Positions 44,445-52,759 of a stretch of 64,000 nt of DNA are shown here, one piece after another. The notes beneath the pieces were generated by a model. It searched no databases. It was not told where the DNA came from and saw nothing but the letters and a program-made list of their open reading frames with translations. The DNA is from Falsiphaeobacter marinintestinus (GTDB lineage Bacteria; Pseudomonadota; Alphaproteobacteria; Rhodobacterales; Rhodobacteraceae): the NCBI RefSeq assembly GCF_007923355.1, contig NZ_VOGO01000014.1, forward strand, positions 1 through 64,000, read 5' to 3'. Position 1 is the first letter of the stretch. Every line of letters begins with the position of its first letter. Position numbers and translations under genes: made by a program.

Positions 44445-45233
44445 TCAGATATGTCCGATGTCGCGCAGGAACCGGGTCAGGATATCGGCATAGGCATCGG
44501 GCTGATCGACGCATGGTAAATGCCCGGCTTTGCGGATCAGTTCAAACTGCGACCCGGGGATCAATGCAACCGTTTCGCGGACCAGATCGGGCGGGGTCGA
44601 GCCGTCTTCGGATCCGGCAATGCCCAAAGCGGGCAGACGCAATCCACTGGTCGGCGTATAAAAATCCGTGCCCGAAATCGCAGCCGCGCAACCCAGATAC
44701 CCCTCGACCGGTTGGCGACTGAACATGTTGCGCCACAGGGTGACCTCGGGGCTTTCGCGAAACGCCTTGCCGAACCAGCGCTCCATGGTCGAATCCGTCA
44801 GCGCGCCAAGCCCATGTTCTTTCACCGTCGCAATGCGGTCAGCCCACATTTCCGGCGTCCCGATCTTGGCTCCGGTGTTGGACAACACCAAACCCCGCAC
44901 CAGATCCAGGCGTTTTACGGCCAGCCCCTGACCGATCATGCCGCCAACCGACAGCCCGACGAACACCGCATCGCGCACCTCAAGCAGGTCCATCAACCGT
45001 TCGACATCCCGCACCAGCGTACCCATCGAATAGGGCGCGGCGGGCGCAGACGACAGCCCGTGCCCGCGCATATCGTACCGGATGATCTTCAGCCCCTTGG
45101 GCAGGCGCGCCAAAACACCATTCCACAGCCGTAAATCCGTGTTCAATGAGTTCGAGAATACCACAGGCGCGCCATCGGCATCGCCGCTGACATCGTAATG
45201 CAACTGTACATCACCCAAATCCGCGATCTGCAT
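44445..45233 (-). CDS. pcaD: 3-oxoadipate enol-lactonase
   Basis: This 262-residue alpha/beta hydrolase hydrolyses 3-oxoadipate enol-lactone to 3-oxoadipate. The nucleophile elbow is GLSVGGMIGQGLA, with Ser near residue 94. The oxyanion region is PVVFSNSLNTDLRLW, typical of PcaD, the acid lies near AGSEDGSTPP, and the catalytic His is in RKAGHLPCVDQPDAY. GGAGGAG is about 7 bases before ATG 45233. It is followed by pcaB. No pcaC, pcaH or pcaG is nearby. Confidence 0.87.
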   Translation of the reverse strand: MQIADLGDVQLHYDVSGDADGAPVVFSNSLNTDLRLWNGVLARLPKGLKIIRYDMRGHGLSSAPAAPYSMGTLVRDVERLMDLLEVRDAVFVGLSVGGMIGQGLAVKRLDLVRGLVLSNTGAKIGTPEMWADRIATVKEHGLGALTDSTMERWFGKAFRESPEVTLWRNMFSRQPVEGYLGCAAAISGTDFYTPTSGLRLPALGIAGSEDGSTPPDLVRETVALIPGSQFELIRKAGHLPCVDQPDAYADILTRFLRDIGHI

Positions 45234-45255
45234 TTTGTCTCCTCCGTTTGTGAGG

Positions 45256-45287
45256 GGCCAAGAATTTTCGACGAAAATTCTCGGTTG
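45256..45287. repeat. Near-perfect AT-rich palindrome between nuclease gene and pcaD
   Basis: AGAATTTTCG (45261-45270), A, CGAAAATTCT (45272-45281) is a perfect palindrome with one central base, flanked by partial CC/GG pairing. It stands in the 62-base gap between two minus-strand genes, where it could be a dispersed repeat, a terminator stem without T-run, or an operator for pcaD. Confidence 0.6.
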
Positions 45288-45295
45288 CGCCCGGA

Positions 45296-46486
45296 TCAGC
45301 CGATCCGCATATGCGCCATGATCTGACCGTGGTCCGACGCCAGCTTGTTATACGGAGCCTCCGCATGGCTGCCATCCGTCAGGTGGTCGTTGAACACGCT
45401 GAAATACTCCATCTCGCCGAGTGCCTTTTCATAGGTTTCGTCAAAATGGCGCGACATATAGATCTGGTCGATGCTTTCATACACACCCCCAAACGCCGCC
45501 GTATAGACCATGTCGCGCAGCGATTTGCGCACGAACATTTTCTCGGCCGCCCGCAGGCGCACCCGGTCGACGGCTTCGGTGATTTGTTTGTTCTCTTCTT
45601 CCGAATACCGATCTGAGGGAGATTTGGCATCGTGCCGCAACATCCAGGAATAGTTGCGAAACGGCATCTCGCCGCTGATGATCTCATTGCTGACCGCATG
45701 TTCGCCATCGTTGAAATCGCCCAGCATCATAACGGGGCGGCCCTTGTCCAGCTCGGCCACGATCAGCTTGCGCAACACCCAGGCCTCGGCCATGCGGCGC
45801 AGGGCGGATCGCAGTGATCCCATCGCCCGTCCCACCGGATCATAAGATGTCAAAACGGCCTCGCGGGCGAACGCCGCCCCGTCAGGCCGGATGTATTCGC
45901 CCAGCTTGGATTTCAGATGGCAGTTGAACACGCTGATCACCATGTTCCCGACCGGAATGCGCGCCATCTGGATCGGGCGCGACAGGCGGCGCAACGTGTA
46001 TTGCCCTGCACCTGCTTCCCCCCCCAGCGCCGACATCGGGATGGTCAGCGGCTCGTCCAGGTCCTGAATGACGACAGGCGGTTCGGCAAACCCAAAGCGC
46101 GACACGATGGCCAGCCCGGGCCTGCGTTTACCGGGGCCACCATCCGACGCGTTAGGCGCAAAAGCCAAGGCGGAATCGCCGTAGGGCGTGTATTCCAGTT
46201 TGCGGAAAATCGCCTTGCGGTGATAGCGTTTCGACGGGCCCGGCACGCTCGCCGCATTCGATGCCTCACCGCGACGATCTGCTTCGGTGATGACATCGCG
46301 CAACGCGTCTTCTTCAAAGATCTCCTGAAACCCGACGATATCGGCGTCCAGCGACAGCACCTGATCGGCCATCCAGTCCAGCTTCCAGGCGTATTCTTCG
46401 GGCGTGTATTTTAGGAACTTATAGAACTCTTTATCTGGTCCGATCAGGTTCTTGACGTTGAACGTCGCGATGGTGAAGCGGGTCAT
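45296..46486 (-). CDS. Endonuclease/exonuclease/phosphatase family protein
   Basis: This 396-residue cytoplasmic protein has the EEP fold: start TIATFNVKNLIGPDKEFY (Asn ligand), metal Glu in ADIVGFQEIFEED, central ISVFNCHLKSKLGEY, MLGDFNDGEHAV with the Asp-Asn pair, and C-terminal NDHLTDGSHAEAPYNKLASDHGQIMAHM containing the Asp-His dyad. All catalytic positions are present. Members cleave nucleic acids or phosphodiesters. Its target is unknown. It follows the PLP dehydratase gene by four bases and is probably co-transcribed. Confidence 0.85.
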   Translation of the reverse strand: MTRFTIATFNVKNLIGPDKEFYKFLKYTPEEYAWKLDWMADQVLSLDADIVGFQEIFEEDALRDVITEADRRGEASNAASVPGPSKRYHRKAIFRKLEYTPYGDSALAFAPNASDGGPGKRRPGLAIVSRFGFAEPPVVIQDLDEPLTIPMSALGGEAGAGQYTLRRLSRPIQMARIPVGNMVISVFNCHLKSKLGEYIRPDGAAFAREAVLTSYDPVGRAMGSLRSALRRMAEAWVLRKLIVAELDKGRPVMMLGDFNDGEHAVSNEIISGEMPFRNYSWMLRHDAKSPSDRYSEEENKQITEAVDRVRLRAAEKMFVRKSLRDMVYTAAFGGVYESIDQIYMSRHFDETYEKALGEMEYFSVFNDHLTDGSHAEAPYNKLASDHGQIMAHMRIG

Positions 46487-46490
46487 GCGC

Positions 46491-47468
46491 CTAGTCCTTC
46501 AGCGTCGCCAAAGCCCGGGCAAACAGGTCCGGATCGACATTGCCACCGGTGGCCACAACAACGACCTCCTGCGCGTCGATCTGATCACCGTGAAACAGCG
46601 CGGCGGCCAGCGACACGGCACCGCCGGGTTCCAGCACGATTTTCAACCGCAGGAACGCCAGCGCCATGGCCCGCAAGGCTTCGTCCTCGCTCACCACGAT
46701 ACCGGGGCCGCACAGGCGTTTCAAAATCGGAAAGGTCTTTTCACCCGGTGCCGGTGTCAGGATTGCATCGCAGATCGACCCTGACATCCGGTCGTTGTGC
46801 TCGATCCGCCCCGAAACCAGCGAACGCGCTGTATCGTCAAACCCTTCGGGCTCGCAGGGGCGCACCCGCAACCCGGGCGCATCGACCTCAAGCGCCAGAG
46901 CAATCCCGGCCGTCAGGCCACCGCCGCCGCAGTTGACCAAAACGTCGCCCTGTTCAATTCCGACTTCGCGCGCCTGTTCGGCGATCTCCAGACCACAGGT
47001 GCCCTGACCGGCAATGACCTGCGGTTCATCATAGGGTTTGATCAATGTCAGGCTGCGTTCCTTGGCCAGCCGCGCCCCGATCTCTTCGCGCGGTTCGCTG
47101 GCCCGGTCGTACAGCACAACCTCGGCCCCCAGCGCGCGGGTGTTCTCGATCTTCAGCTGTGGCGCATCTGATGGCATCACAATGACCGAAGGCGCACCGT
47201 GCAACGTGGCCGCATGGGCCACGCCCTGTGCGTGGTTGCCGCTGGAATAGGCCAGCACGCCGCGTTTGCGCGTGGCGTCATCCATCGCCGACAACGCCGC
47301 CCAACCACCTCGAAACTTGAAGCTGCCGGTATGTTGCAGGCATTCGGCCTTGACCATCACGCGCCGCCCGGCGATCTCGTCGATGAACGGAGAGCCGAGA
47401 AGCGGGGTGCGCCGTGCATGGCCGTCCAGCCGCTCTGCGGCGGCCTTGATCATCTCATACGTGCTCAC
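46491..47468 (-). CDS. PLP-dependent threonine/serine dehydratase-like enzyme
   Basis: This 325-residue fold-type II PLP enzyme has the PLP lysine in HTGSFKFRGGWAAL (about residues 48-61), SSGNHAQGVAHAA as the substrate loop, NCGGGGLTAGIALA as the phosphate cup, and EPGGAVSLAAALF near the end. There is no C-terminal ACT regulatory domain, so it resembles catabolic threonine dehydratase, serine racemase or hydroxyaspartate dehydratase rather than biosynthetic IlvA. The start is GTG 47468, overlapping the hydrolase gene upstream by 14 bases. Confidence 0.85.
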   Translation of the reverse strand: MSTYEMIKAAAERLDGHARRTPLLGSPFIDEIAGRRVMVKAECLQHTGSFKFRGGWAALSAMDDATRKRGVLAYSSGNHAQGVAHAATLHGAPSVIVMPSDAPQLKIENTRALGAEVVLYDRASEPREEIGARLAKERSLTLIKPYDEPQVIAGQGTCGLEIAEQAREVGIEQGDVLVNCGGGGLTAGIALALEVDAPGLRVRPCEPEGFDDTARSLVSGRIEHNDRMSGSICDAILTPAPGEKTFPILKRLCGPGIVVSEDEALRAMALAFLRLKIVLEPGGAVSLAAALFHGDQIDAQEVVVVATGGNVDPDLFARALATLKD

Positions 47469-48294
47469 GTGTGCGCTCCAATATCTTGTGGATCAGGGTC
47501 AGCGACTCGGGTTCATCCAGAAATGGCACATGGCCGCGATCCGGCACCTCGGTCCAGATCAGGTCGGGATGGCGACCGGCCATGTCGTCCAACGTCTCAC
47601 GGGTCAGAATGTCCGAATTGGCCCCGCGCAGAACCCCCACCGGAACCGGCTTCAACGCGTCGAACAAAGGCCACAGATCCGGCGCAGGGCCGGATGCGGC
47701 CTGTTCCACCAGCGCCGTGTGCAGCTTTGCATCATAGCGCAAATCCAGCCCGTCCGGGGTTTCGGCGTACTGAAACTCAACCTGTTTGCGCCAGATATCG
47801 ATCGACACACCAGGAAACTCATGCCCCATCGCGTGCTTCATCGCAGCAGCCGCTTCGTCATAGGTGCGGGCCGCCGGTTTCTTTCCGACATACTCCATGA
47901 TCCGCTCAATGCCCTGCGGGCTGACCTCGGGGCCGATATCGTTCAGAATGACGCCGGACAGACGCCCGGGGTGATTGGCCGCCATGACCATGGCATTCAA
48001 TCCGCCACGCGAGGTGCCCAGAACCGTGACCTGCGGCAGTTCCAGATGGTCCAGCAGTTCAATCACGTCCTGACTTTCGCGCAGGACGTTGTAGGTCATG
48101 TAATCACCGACATAATCCGACTGTCCGCGCCCCCGATAATCCATTTTGATCAAGCGCAGATCGGTGACATGCGGCGCAAGGAATGAAAAATCACGACCAT
48201 TCCGGGTTAGACCCGCCAGACACAACAGCGGCTGGCCGCTGCCGGTGTCCTCAAAATGAATGCGATGATTGTCCGAGGTCGTGAAAAAGCTCAT
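47455..48294 (-). CDS. Alpha/beta hydrolase
   Basis: This 279-residue hydrolase has the nucleophile elbow VLGTSRGGLNAMVMA (about residues 92-106), oxyanion region LLCLAGLTRNGRDF, and terminal His in VPDRGHVPFLDEPESL. It starts by TGATG overlap with the haloacid dehalogenase gene and overlaps the PLP enzyme gene by 14 bases, so the three are co-translated. It could be an esterase, lactonase or haloalkane-type hydrolase. The sequence does not decide. Confidence 0.85.
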   Translation of the reverse strand: MSFFTTSDNHRIHFEDTGSGQPLLCLAGLTRNGRDFSFLAPHVTDLRLIKMDYRGRGQSDYVGDYMTYNVLRESQDVIELLDHLELPQVTVLGTSRGGLNAMVMAANHPGRLSGVILNDIGPEVSPQGIERIMEYVGKKPAARTYDEAAAAMKHAMGHEFPGVSIDIWRKQVEFQYAETPDGLDLRYDAKLHTALVEQAASGPAPDLWPLFDALKPVPVGVLRGANSDILTRETLDDMAGRHPDLIWTEVPDRGHVPFLDEPESLTLIHKILERTREHV

Positions 48295-48980
48295 CAGGCA
48301 CCTGCAAGATCAGGGATTGTTGTGAGGTCAGACAGGACATGGGCCGGAGTCCACGGCAAACGGTCAAGCGGTTCACCCGCGCGATTCACCCAGGCGGTTT
48401 GAAACCCGTACCCGGTGGCGCATCCAGCGTCCCACCCATTGGACGACACGAACAGAACTTCGTCCGTGGCGCAGTGGAACCGCTGCCCGACAAGGTCATA
48501 GACCCGCGCATCGGGCTTGAAGACCCCGACGCTTTCCACCGACAGCACATCATCCAGCACATCGCCAACCCCGGCCGATTGCACAGCCCCGTCCAGCATG
48601 GCGGGCGACCCGTTCGACAGGATTGCGGTGTTGTACCCGGCAGCCTTCAGCGCAGTCAGCATTGCAGGCACCTCAGGGTAAGCTGCCAGTTCCCAATAGA
48701 GATCCAGCAGACGCTGGCGCAGGGCAGCATCCCCATCCAGACCGGTCGACTCAAGCGCCCAGTCCAGACCGTTTTGGGTGACGTCCCAGAAATCGGCATG
48801 GGCATCGACCACTGCGCGCAGCCATGTGTATTGCAATTGCTTCAGCCGCCACTGTGTCGCGACATCCATCCACTTGTCTTTCAGCGCTGGAAACGCGGGT
48901 TCGCCAGCGGCTTGCCGGGCAGCGGCAGTGACGTCGAACAGCGTGCCATACGCATCAAATACGCAAGTCGTGATTGCCAT
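48294..48980 (-). CDS. Haloacid dehalogenase, type II
   Basis: This 228-residue HAD-superfamily enzyme has nucleophile Asp in CVFDAYGTLFDV (residues 6-17), motif II ILSNGSPAML, Lys in GVFKPDARVY and motif IV-like SSNGWDAGCATGYGF. The DAYGTLFD and SSNGWD pair is characteristic of L-2-haloacid dehalogenases, which release halide from 2-haloalkanoic acids. ATG 48980 with AGGAGG upstream is preferred to the start at 49061. It is the first gene of a probable minus-strand operon HAD, hydrolase, PLP dehydratase, nuclease. Confidence 0.88.
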   Translation of the reverse strand: MAITTCVFDAYGTLFDVTAAARQAAGEPAFPALKDKWMDVATQWRLKQLQYTWLRAVVDAHADFWDVTQNGLDWALESTGLDGDAALRQRLLDLYWELAAYPEVPAMLTALKAAGYNTAILSNGSPAMLDGAVQSAGVGDVLDDVLSVESVGVFKPDARVYDLVGQRFHCATDEVLFVSSNGWDAGCATGYGFQTAWVNRAGEPLDRLPWTPAHVLSDLTTIPDLAGA

Positions 48981-49131
48981 GGGATCCTCCTGAATTCGGG
49001 GCACAGTTGCACAAGGTGTGACGGGGGGGAAGGGGACATGCATCGGCGGTCTGGCCAACACCGGGTTTACATCGTCGTCAGGGGCTCTAGGGTGCGCCGC
49101 TCAACTTTGTACAAAACGGAACGGAGCCTTT

Positions 49132-49563
49132 ATGACCCAGGTACAAAACGGCGATAACGTGCATCTGCACTATACAGGCACGCTGCGCGACGGCACGACA
49201 TTCGATTCTTCCGACGGGCGTGATCCGCTTGCGTTTGAGGTCGGCTCGGGCCAGATTATCCCGGGTCTCGACACCGCAATCCCCGGCATGGTTGTTGGCG
49301 ATAAGAAGACCGTCGAAGTTGCCTGTACCGACGCCTATGGCCCGATCAACCCCGAAGCGCGTCAGGCGATTCCGCGCGAAGGTATCCCCGACGACATCCC
49401 GCTCGAACTCGGCACGCAACTGCAGATGCAAGGCCCCGACGGTCAGGTGCTTCCGGTTGTGATTGTCGAAGTCGACGAGGCAACCGTGACGCTGGATGCC
49501 AATCATCCGTTGGCCGGGCAGGACCTGTTCTTCGCCATAGAGCTGGTTGCAATTAACCCCTAA
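49132..49563 (+). CDS. FKBP-type peptidyl-prolyl cis-trans isomerase, SlyD-like
   Basis: This 143-residue protein has the FKBP core NVHLHYTGTLRDGTTFDSSDGRDP and GSGQIIPGLDTAIPGMVVGDKKTVEV, followed by the insert-in-flap domain EARQAIPREGIPDDIPLELGT and the closing strand NHPLAGQDLFFAIELV. This layout is that of SlyD/FkpB isomerase-chaperones. It lacks the His-rich nickel-binding tail of E. coli SlyD and has no signal peptide, so it is cytosolic. The start ATG 49132 has GGAG 7 bases upstream; the longer frame from 49018 has non-coding character. Confidence 0.9.
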   Translation: MTQVQNGDNVHLHYTGTLRDGTTFDSSDGRDPLAFEVGSGQIIPGLDTAIPGMVVGDKKTVEVACTDAYGPINPEARQAIPREGIPDDIPLELGTQLQMQGPDGQVLPVVIVEVDEATVTLDANHPLAGQDLFFAIELVAINP

Positions 49564-49620
49564 GACATTGAATATGCTTTGAAATCGGCTTGTCTTGCAG
49601 GTGGTCTGCGGGACATGCCC

Positions 49621-49944
49621 TCAGCCCGGTATATCTCCGGCAGCGCGTCGCACCGGGATGCGGCTGGTCGGCATATAGCGCACGGCAGGCTTGCCGCCGG
49701 TGGCTTCCGGCGCAGCGACTGGATCCTGTTCGGAGGATGCGGCAGTCTCTTCCCCGGACAGGCGCTCACCCAGACTTGTCGCCATCGCTTCGACCTGAGC
49801 GGCCACGCGCGGATCGGACAACAAGACCGCCGACATCATCGAGCCGAGCAGGCCAAAACAGACAAGGATCACGAAACGCAACCGCCGCTTGCGGCGGTTC
49901 GCGTGGATCATTGCTTCTCGAAGTTGGGTGTCATCATATGCCAT
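49621..49944 (-). CDS. Small single-pass membrane protein, unknown
   Basis: This 107-residue protein has a basic juxtamembrane stretch (HANRRKRRLRF), one helix (VILVCFGLLGSMMSAVLL, about residues 26-43) and an Ala/Pro/Glu-rich tail with no recognised domain. It is read from the same strand as fabI and begins 63 bases after its stop, behind a hairpin at 49952-49986. Coding character is plausible: a charged N-terminus, a TM segment and a normal stop. Opposite-strand frames also run through the region, so I am only moderately sure. Confidence 0.5.
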   Translation of the reverse strand: MAYDDTQLREAMIHANRRKRRLRFVILVCFGLLGSMMSAVLLSDPRVAAQVEAMATSLGERLSGEETAASSEQDPVAAPEATGGKPAVRYMPTSRIPVRRAAGDIPG

Positions 49945-49951
49945 GATGCAA

Positions 49952-49986
49952 ACTTGCCCCACAACTGTGGCGTGTGCAGGGCAAGT
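49952..49986 (-). terminator. Hairpin downstream of fabI, overlapping the leader of the next gene
   Basis: ACTTGCCC (49952-49959) and GGGCAAGT (49979-49986) form a perfect 8-bp stem with a 19-base loop. On the minus strand it follows fabI by about 20 bases and ends about 7 bases before the start of the small membrane protein. It could act as a partial terminator or as a structure controlling that start. No long T-run follows. Confidence 0.4.
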
Positions 49987-50007
49987 CTGTGAAAACTTGA
50001 CGATAAC

Positions 50008-50799
50008 TTACAGGTTTTCCTGCTTGGGCATGCCCAGAACGTGATACCCGCCATCGACTCGGATGATTTCGCCCGATGTGAAGGCGCCTGCATCCGACGC
50101 CAGATAAACAGCGGTTCCACCAACGGCTTCCAGTGTCGCATTGCTGCCCAAAGGCGTGTTCTGATCGGTGAACTTGTACGTCTTGCGCGCCCCGCCGATG
50201 GCCGCCCCGGCTAGTGTTTTCATCGGACCGGGCGAGATCGCGTTGACCCGAATCCCATCCGGACCCAGATCGGCAGCCAGATACCGCGTCGCCGATTCCA
50301 GCGCGGCCTTGGCAACGCCCATGACGTTGTAATTGGGCACAACCCGGTTCGACCCCTGATAGGTCATGGTCATCAGCGTTCCGCCATTTTCTTTCATCAT
50401 CGGATAGGCGCGGCGCGCGACGTCGATGAAGGAAAAGGCACTGATATCCATCGAGTTTTTGAAGTTCGCCCGCGAGGTATCAAGGATACGACCCGTCAGT
50501 TCGGATTTGTCCGAAAAAGCGATGGCGTGGACCAGAAAATCGATGGTTGGCCAACGTTTCTGCAGCTCGCCAAAACCCACGTCCAGAGACGCATCGTCGG
50601 TCACATCCATGTCCACCATGAAGTCGGATCCGACTGATTCCGCCAACGGTTTCAGGCGCTTGCCGAAGGCTTCGCCCTGATAGGAAAAGGCCAGTTCGGC
50701 CCCGGCTTCGTGCATGGCCTTGGCGATGCCCCACGCGATGGAGCGATCATTGGCGACACCCATGATCAGCCCGCGTTTGCCTTTGAGAAGGTCTGACAT
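50008..50799 (-). CDS. fabI: Enoyl-[acyl-carrier-protein] reductase (NADH)
   Basis: This 263-residue SDR-fold reductase performs the last step of each fatty-acid elongation cycle. Typical FabI features: GKRGLIMGVANDRSIAWGIAKA at the N-terminus, VHAIAFSDKSELTGR, the catalytic Tyr-x6-Lys in PNYNVMGVAKAALES, and GPMKTLAGAAI. ATG 50799 (MSDLLKGKRG) is preferred; ATG 50808 overlaps the fabB stop as TAATG and may also serve. It is the last gene of fabA-fabB-fabI. Confidence 0.95.
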   Translation of the reverse strand: MSDLLKGKRGLIMGVANDRSIAWGIAKAMHEAGAELAFSYQGEAFGKRLKPLAESVGSDFMVDMDVTDDASLDVGFGELQKRWPTIDFLVHAIAFSDKSELTGRILDTSRANFKNSMDISAFSFIDVARRAYPMMKENGGTLMTMTYQGSNRVVPNYNVMGVAKAALESATRYLAADLGPDGIRVNAISPGPMKTLAGAAIGGARKTYKFTDQNTPLGSNATLEAVGGTAVYLASDAGAFTSGEIIRVDGGYHVLGMPKQENL

Positions 50800-50807
50800 C
50801 TTGTGCA

Positions 50808-52037
50808 TTACCCGTTGTATTTGGAAAGGATCATGGATCCGTTGGTGCCACCAAAGCCGAAGCTGTTGGTCATGACGCTGTCGAGACCGGCATTCAGCAC
50901 GGTTTCGGTCGCGATCTCGGCCGGATCCAGTTCAGGGTCCAGCGTGTCCACATTAATCGATGGCGTGATGAAATCATTGTCCAGCATCAGCAGGCAAAAG
51001 ATCGCCTCCAACGCGCCTGCTGCCCCTTGGGCGTGACCTGTCATCGATTTGGTCGAACTGATCGGCGGGGTAGTGCCCTGACCGAACACCCGGCGCACCG
51101 CTTCAACTTCGCCTACATCGCCGACCGGTGTCGAGGTGCCATGCGCGTTGATATAGCTGACCTTGCGGCCTTCGGGCAGGGTCGACAGGGCAAGACGCAT
51201 CGCGCGTTCACCGCCTTCGCCTGATGGGGCGACCATGTCGTGACCGTCCGATGTTGCGGCATATCCCGTGACTTCGGCATAGATCTTGGCTCCACGCGCC
51301 TTGGCGTGTTCCAGTTCTTCCAGAACAACGATGCCACCGCCGCCCGAAATCACGAACCCGTCGCGATCCGCGTCAAATGCGCGGCTGGCCTTGGTTGGAT
51401 CATCGTTGAACTTGGAAGACATCGCGCCCATCGCGTCGAACAGACAGGATAGCGTCCAGTCAAGCTCTTCGCCGCCGCCAGCAAACATCACATCCTGCTT
51501 GCCCATCATGATCTGCTCGGCCGCATTGCCGATGCAATGCAGCGAGGTCGAACAGGCCGAGGTGATCGAATAGTTGATGCCCTTGATCTTGAACGCGGTC
51601 GACAGGTTGGCCGACACGGTCGAACACATCGCCTTGGGTACCGCAAAGGGACCGATCCGCTTGGTTGCGCCGGTTTTCAGCACCGTCTGATGCGCCGCCA
51701 GCATGGCACTGGTCGACGGCCCGCCCGATCCGGCCACCAGCCCGGTGCGGGGGTTCACCACGTCGCTTTCCTCAAGCCCGGAATCAGCAATCGCCTGCTG
51801 CATCGCGATATGCGCATAAGCGGCGCCCGGTCCCATGAACCGCAGCGTGCGTTTTTCGACGTGATCTTTCACATCGATATTCAGCGTGCCTGCGATCTGG
51901 CTGCGAAAGCCGTGTTCGACCATCTCGGCACTGGCCTCAATTCCGGACGTTCCGGACTTCAGCGATGCAAGAACCTCTTCCGCGGTGTTGCCAATCGAGG
52001 AAACGACTCCCAGACCGGTGACGACGACTCGCCTCAT
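50808..52037 (-). CDS. fabB: 3-oxoacyl-[acyl-carrier-protein] synthase I
   Basis: This 409-residue thiolase-fold condensing enzyme has catalytic Cys in TSACSTSLHCIG, and His residues in NAHGTSTPVGD and SMTGHAQGAAG (Cys-His-His triad). Position between fabA and fabI and the overall sequence indicate FabB, which elongates cis-3-decenoyl-ACP in the anaerobic-type unsaturated fatty acid pathway. AGGAG precedes ATG 52037. The gap to fabA is 24 bases, so it is an operon. Confidence 0.94.
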   Translation of the reverse strand: MRRVVVTGLGVVSSIGNTAEEVLASLKSGTSGIEASAEMVEHGFRSQIAGTLNIDVKDHVEKRTLRFMGPGAAYAHIAMQQAIADSGLEESDVVNPRTGLVAGSGGPSTSAMLAAHQTVLKTGATKRIGPFAVPKAMCSTVSANLSTAFKIKGINYSITSACSTSLHCIGNAAEQIMMGKQDVMFAGGGEELDWTLSCLFDAMGAMSSKFNDDPTKASRAFDADRDGFVISGGGGIVVLEELEHAKARGAKIYAEVTGYAATSDGHDMVAPSGEGGERAMRLALSTLPEGRKVSYINAHGTSTPVGDVGEVEAVRRVFGQGTTPPISSTKSMTGHAQGAAGALEAIFCLLMLDNDFITPSINVDTLDPELDPAEIATETVLNAGLDSVMTNSFGFGGTNGSMILSKYNG

Positions 52038-52061
52038 GGCGCTCTCCTAAATAATCAGCGG

Positions 52062-52571
52062 TCAGCCTTCGCTGAGCACAACTCTCATGTCCTTGACTTC
52101 GTAGATAACGTCGCCATCAGCTTCTACAATGCCGTCCGCGACACCCATGGTCAGACGGCGTGTCTGCATCGCTTTCCTGAAATCAATTTTGTAGGTCAGC
52201 ATCTTACGGTCAGGCCGCACCATGCCCTTCAGTTTGACTTCCCCCACACCCACGGCCATGCCGCGCCCGGGCCATCCGCGCCAACCCAGGTTGAAACCGG
52301 TCAGCTGCCACAGCCCATCCAGACCAAGGCAGCCGGGCATGATCGGGTTGCCGGGAAAATGACATTCAAAGAACCACAGGTCGGGTGTGATATCGAATTC
52401 AGCGCGGATATGGCCTTTGCCATGGGCTCCGCCATCTGCGCTCACCTCGGTGATGCGGTCCATCATCAGCATGGGTGGGGCCGGCAACTGCGCATTCCCC
52501 GGGCCGAACAGATCCCCCTGTGCGCACTTCAGCAGTGCCTCTTTGTCAAAGCTGCTGGGATATTGAGCCAT
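52062..52571 (-). CDS. fabA: 3-hydroxydecanoyl-[acyl-carrier-protein] dehydratase/isomerase
   Basis: This 169-residue hot-dog enzyme dehydrates 3-hydroxydecanoyl-ACP and isomerises the double bond to cis-3, the branch point for unsaturated fatty acids. The active-site His lies in [20 protein letters not shown], a FabA hallmark that distinguishes it from FabZ. AGGAG is 9 bases before ATG 52571. It is the first gene of the fab operon, divergent from the irr-like gene. Confidence 0.95.
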   Translation of the reverse strand: MAQYPSSFDKEALLKCAQGDLFGPGNAQLPAPPMLMMDRITEVSADGGAHGKGHIRAEFDITPDLWFFECHFPGNPIMPGCLGLDGLWQLTGFNLGWRGWPGRGMAVGVGEVKLKGMVRPDRKMLTYKIDFRKAMQTRRLTMGVADGIVEADGDVIYEVKDMRVVLSEG

Positions 52572-52695
52572 GCTGCCGCATCTCCTGCTTATCGAAACCT
52601 TTGTTACTGGGCGGGTCTATCATCGGCCCGCCGGGTCCTGCAAGGGCAGCGCGTTTGCGGGTGCATCCGCGCAACAGGTTCGCGTGCGCATGAAA

Positions 52696-52705
52696 TTCAA
52701 TTGAA
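52696..52705. promoter_or_regulatory. TTCAATTGAA palindrome in the fabA-irr divergent region
   Basis: This perfect 10-bp palindrome overlaps the -35 element predicted for the irr-like gene. Its position suits an operator for a dimeric regulator, possibly autoregulation. No published site is matched from memory. Confidence 0.35.
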
Positions 52706-52730
52706 ATTACCACTCTGAGCGCTTTATATA
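52701..52730 (+). promoter_or_regulatory. Predicted sigma-70 promoter of the irr-like gene
   Basis: TTGAAA (52701-52706), 17-base spacer and TTATAT (52724-52729; TATATA one base later) form a good housekeeping-type promoter. Transcription would start near 52736, giving a leader of about 24 bases. Confidence 0.5.
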
Positions 52731-52759
52731 TAACCTAGCGAGCCAAGCGGGATACGCGA

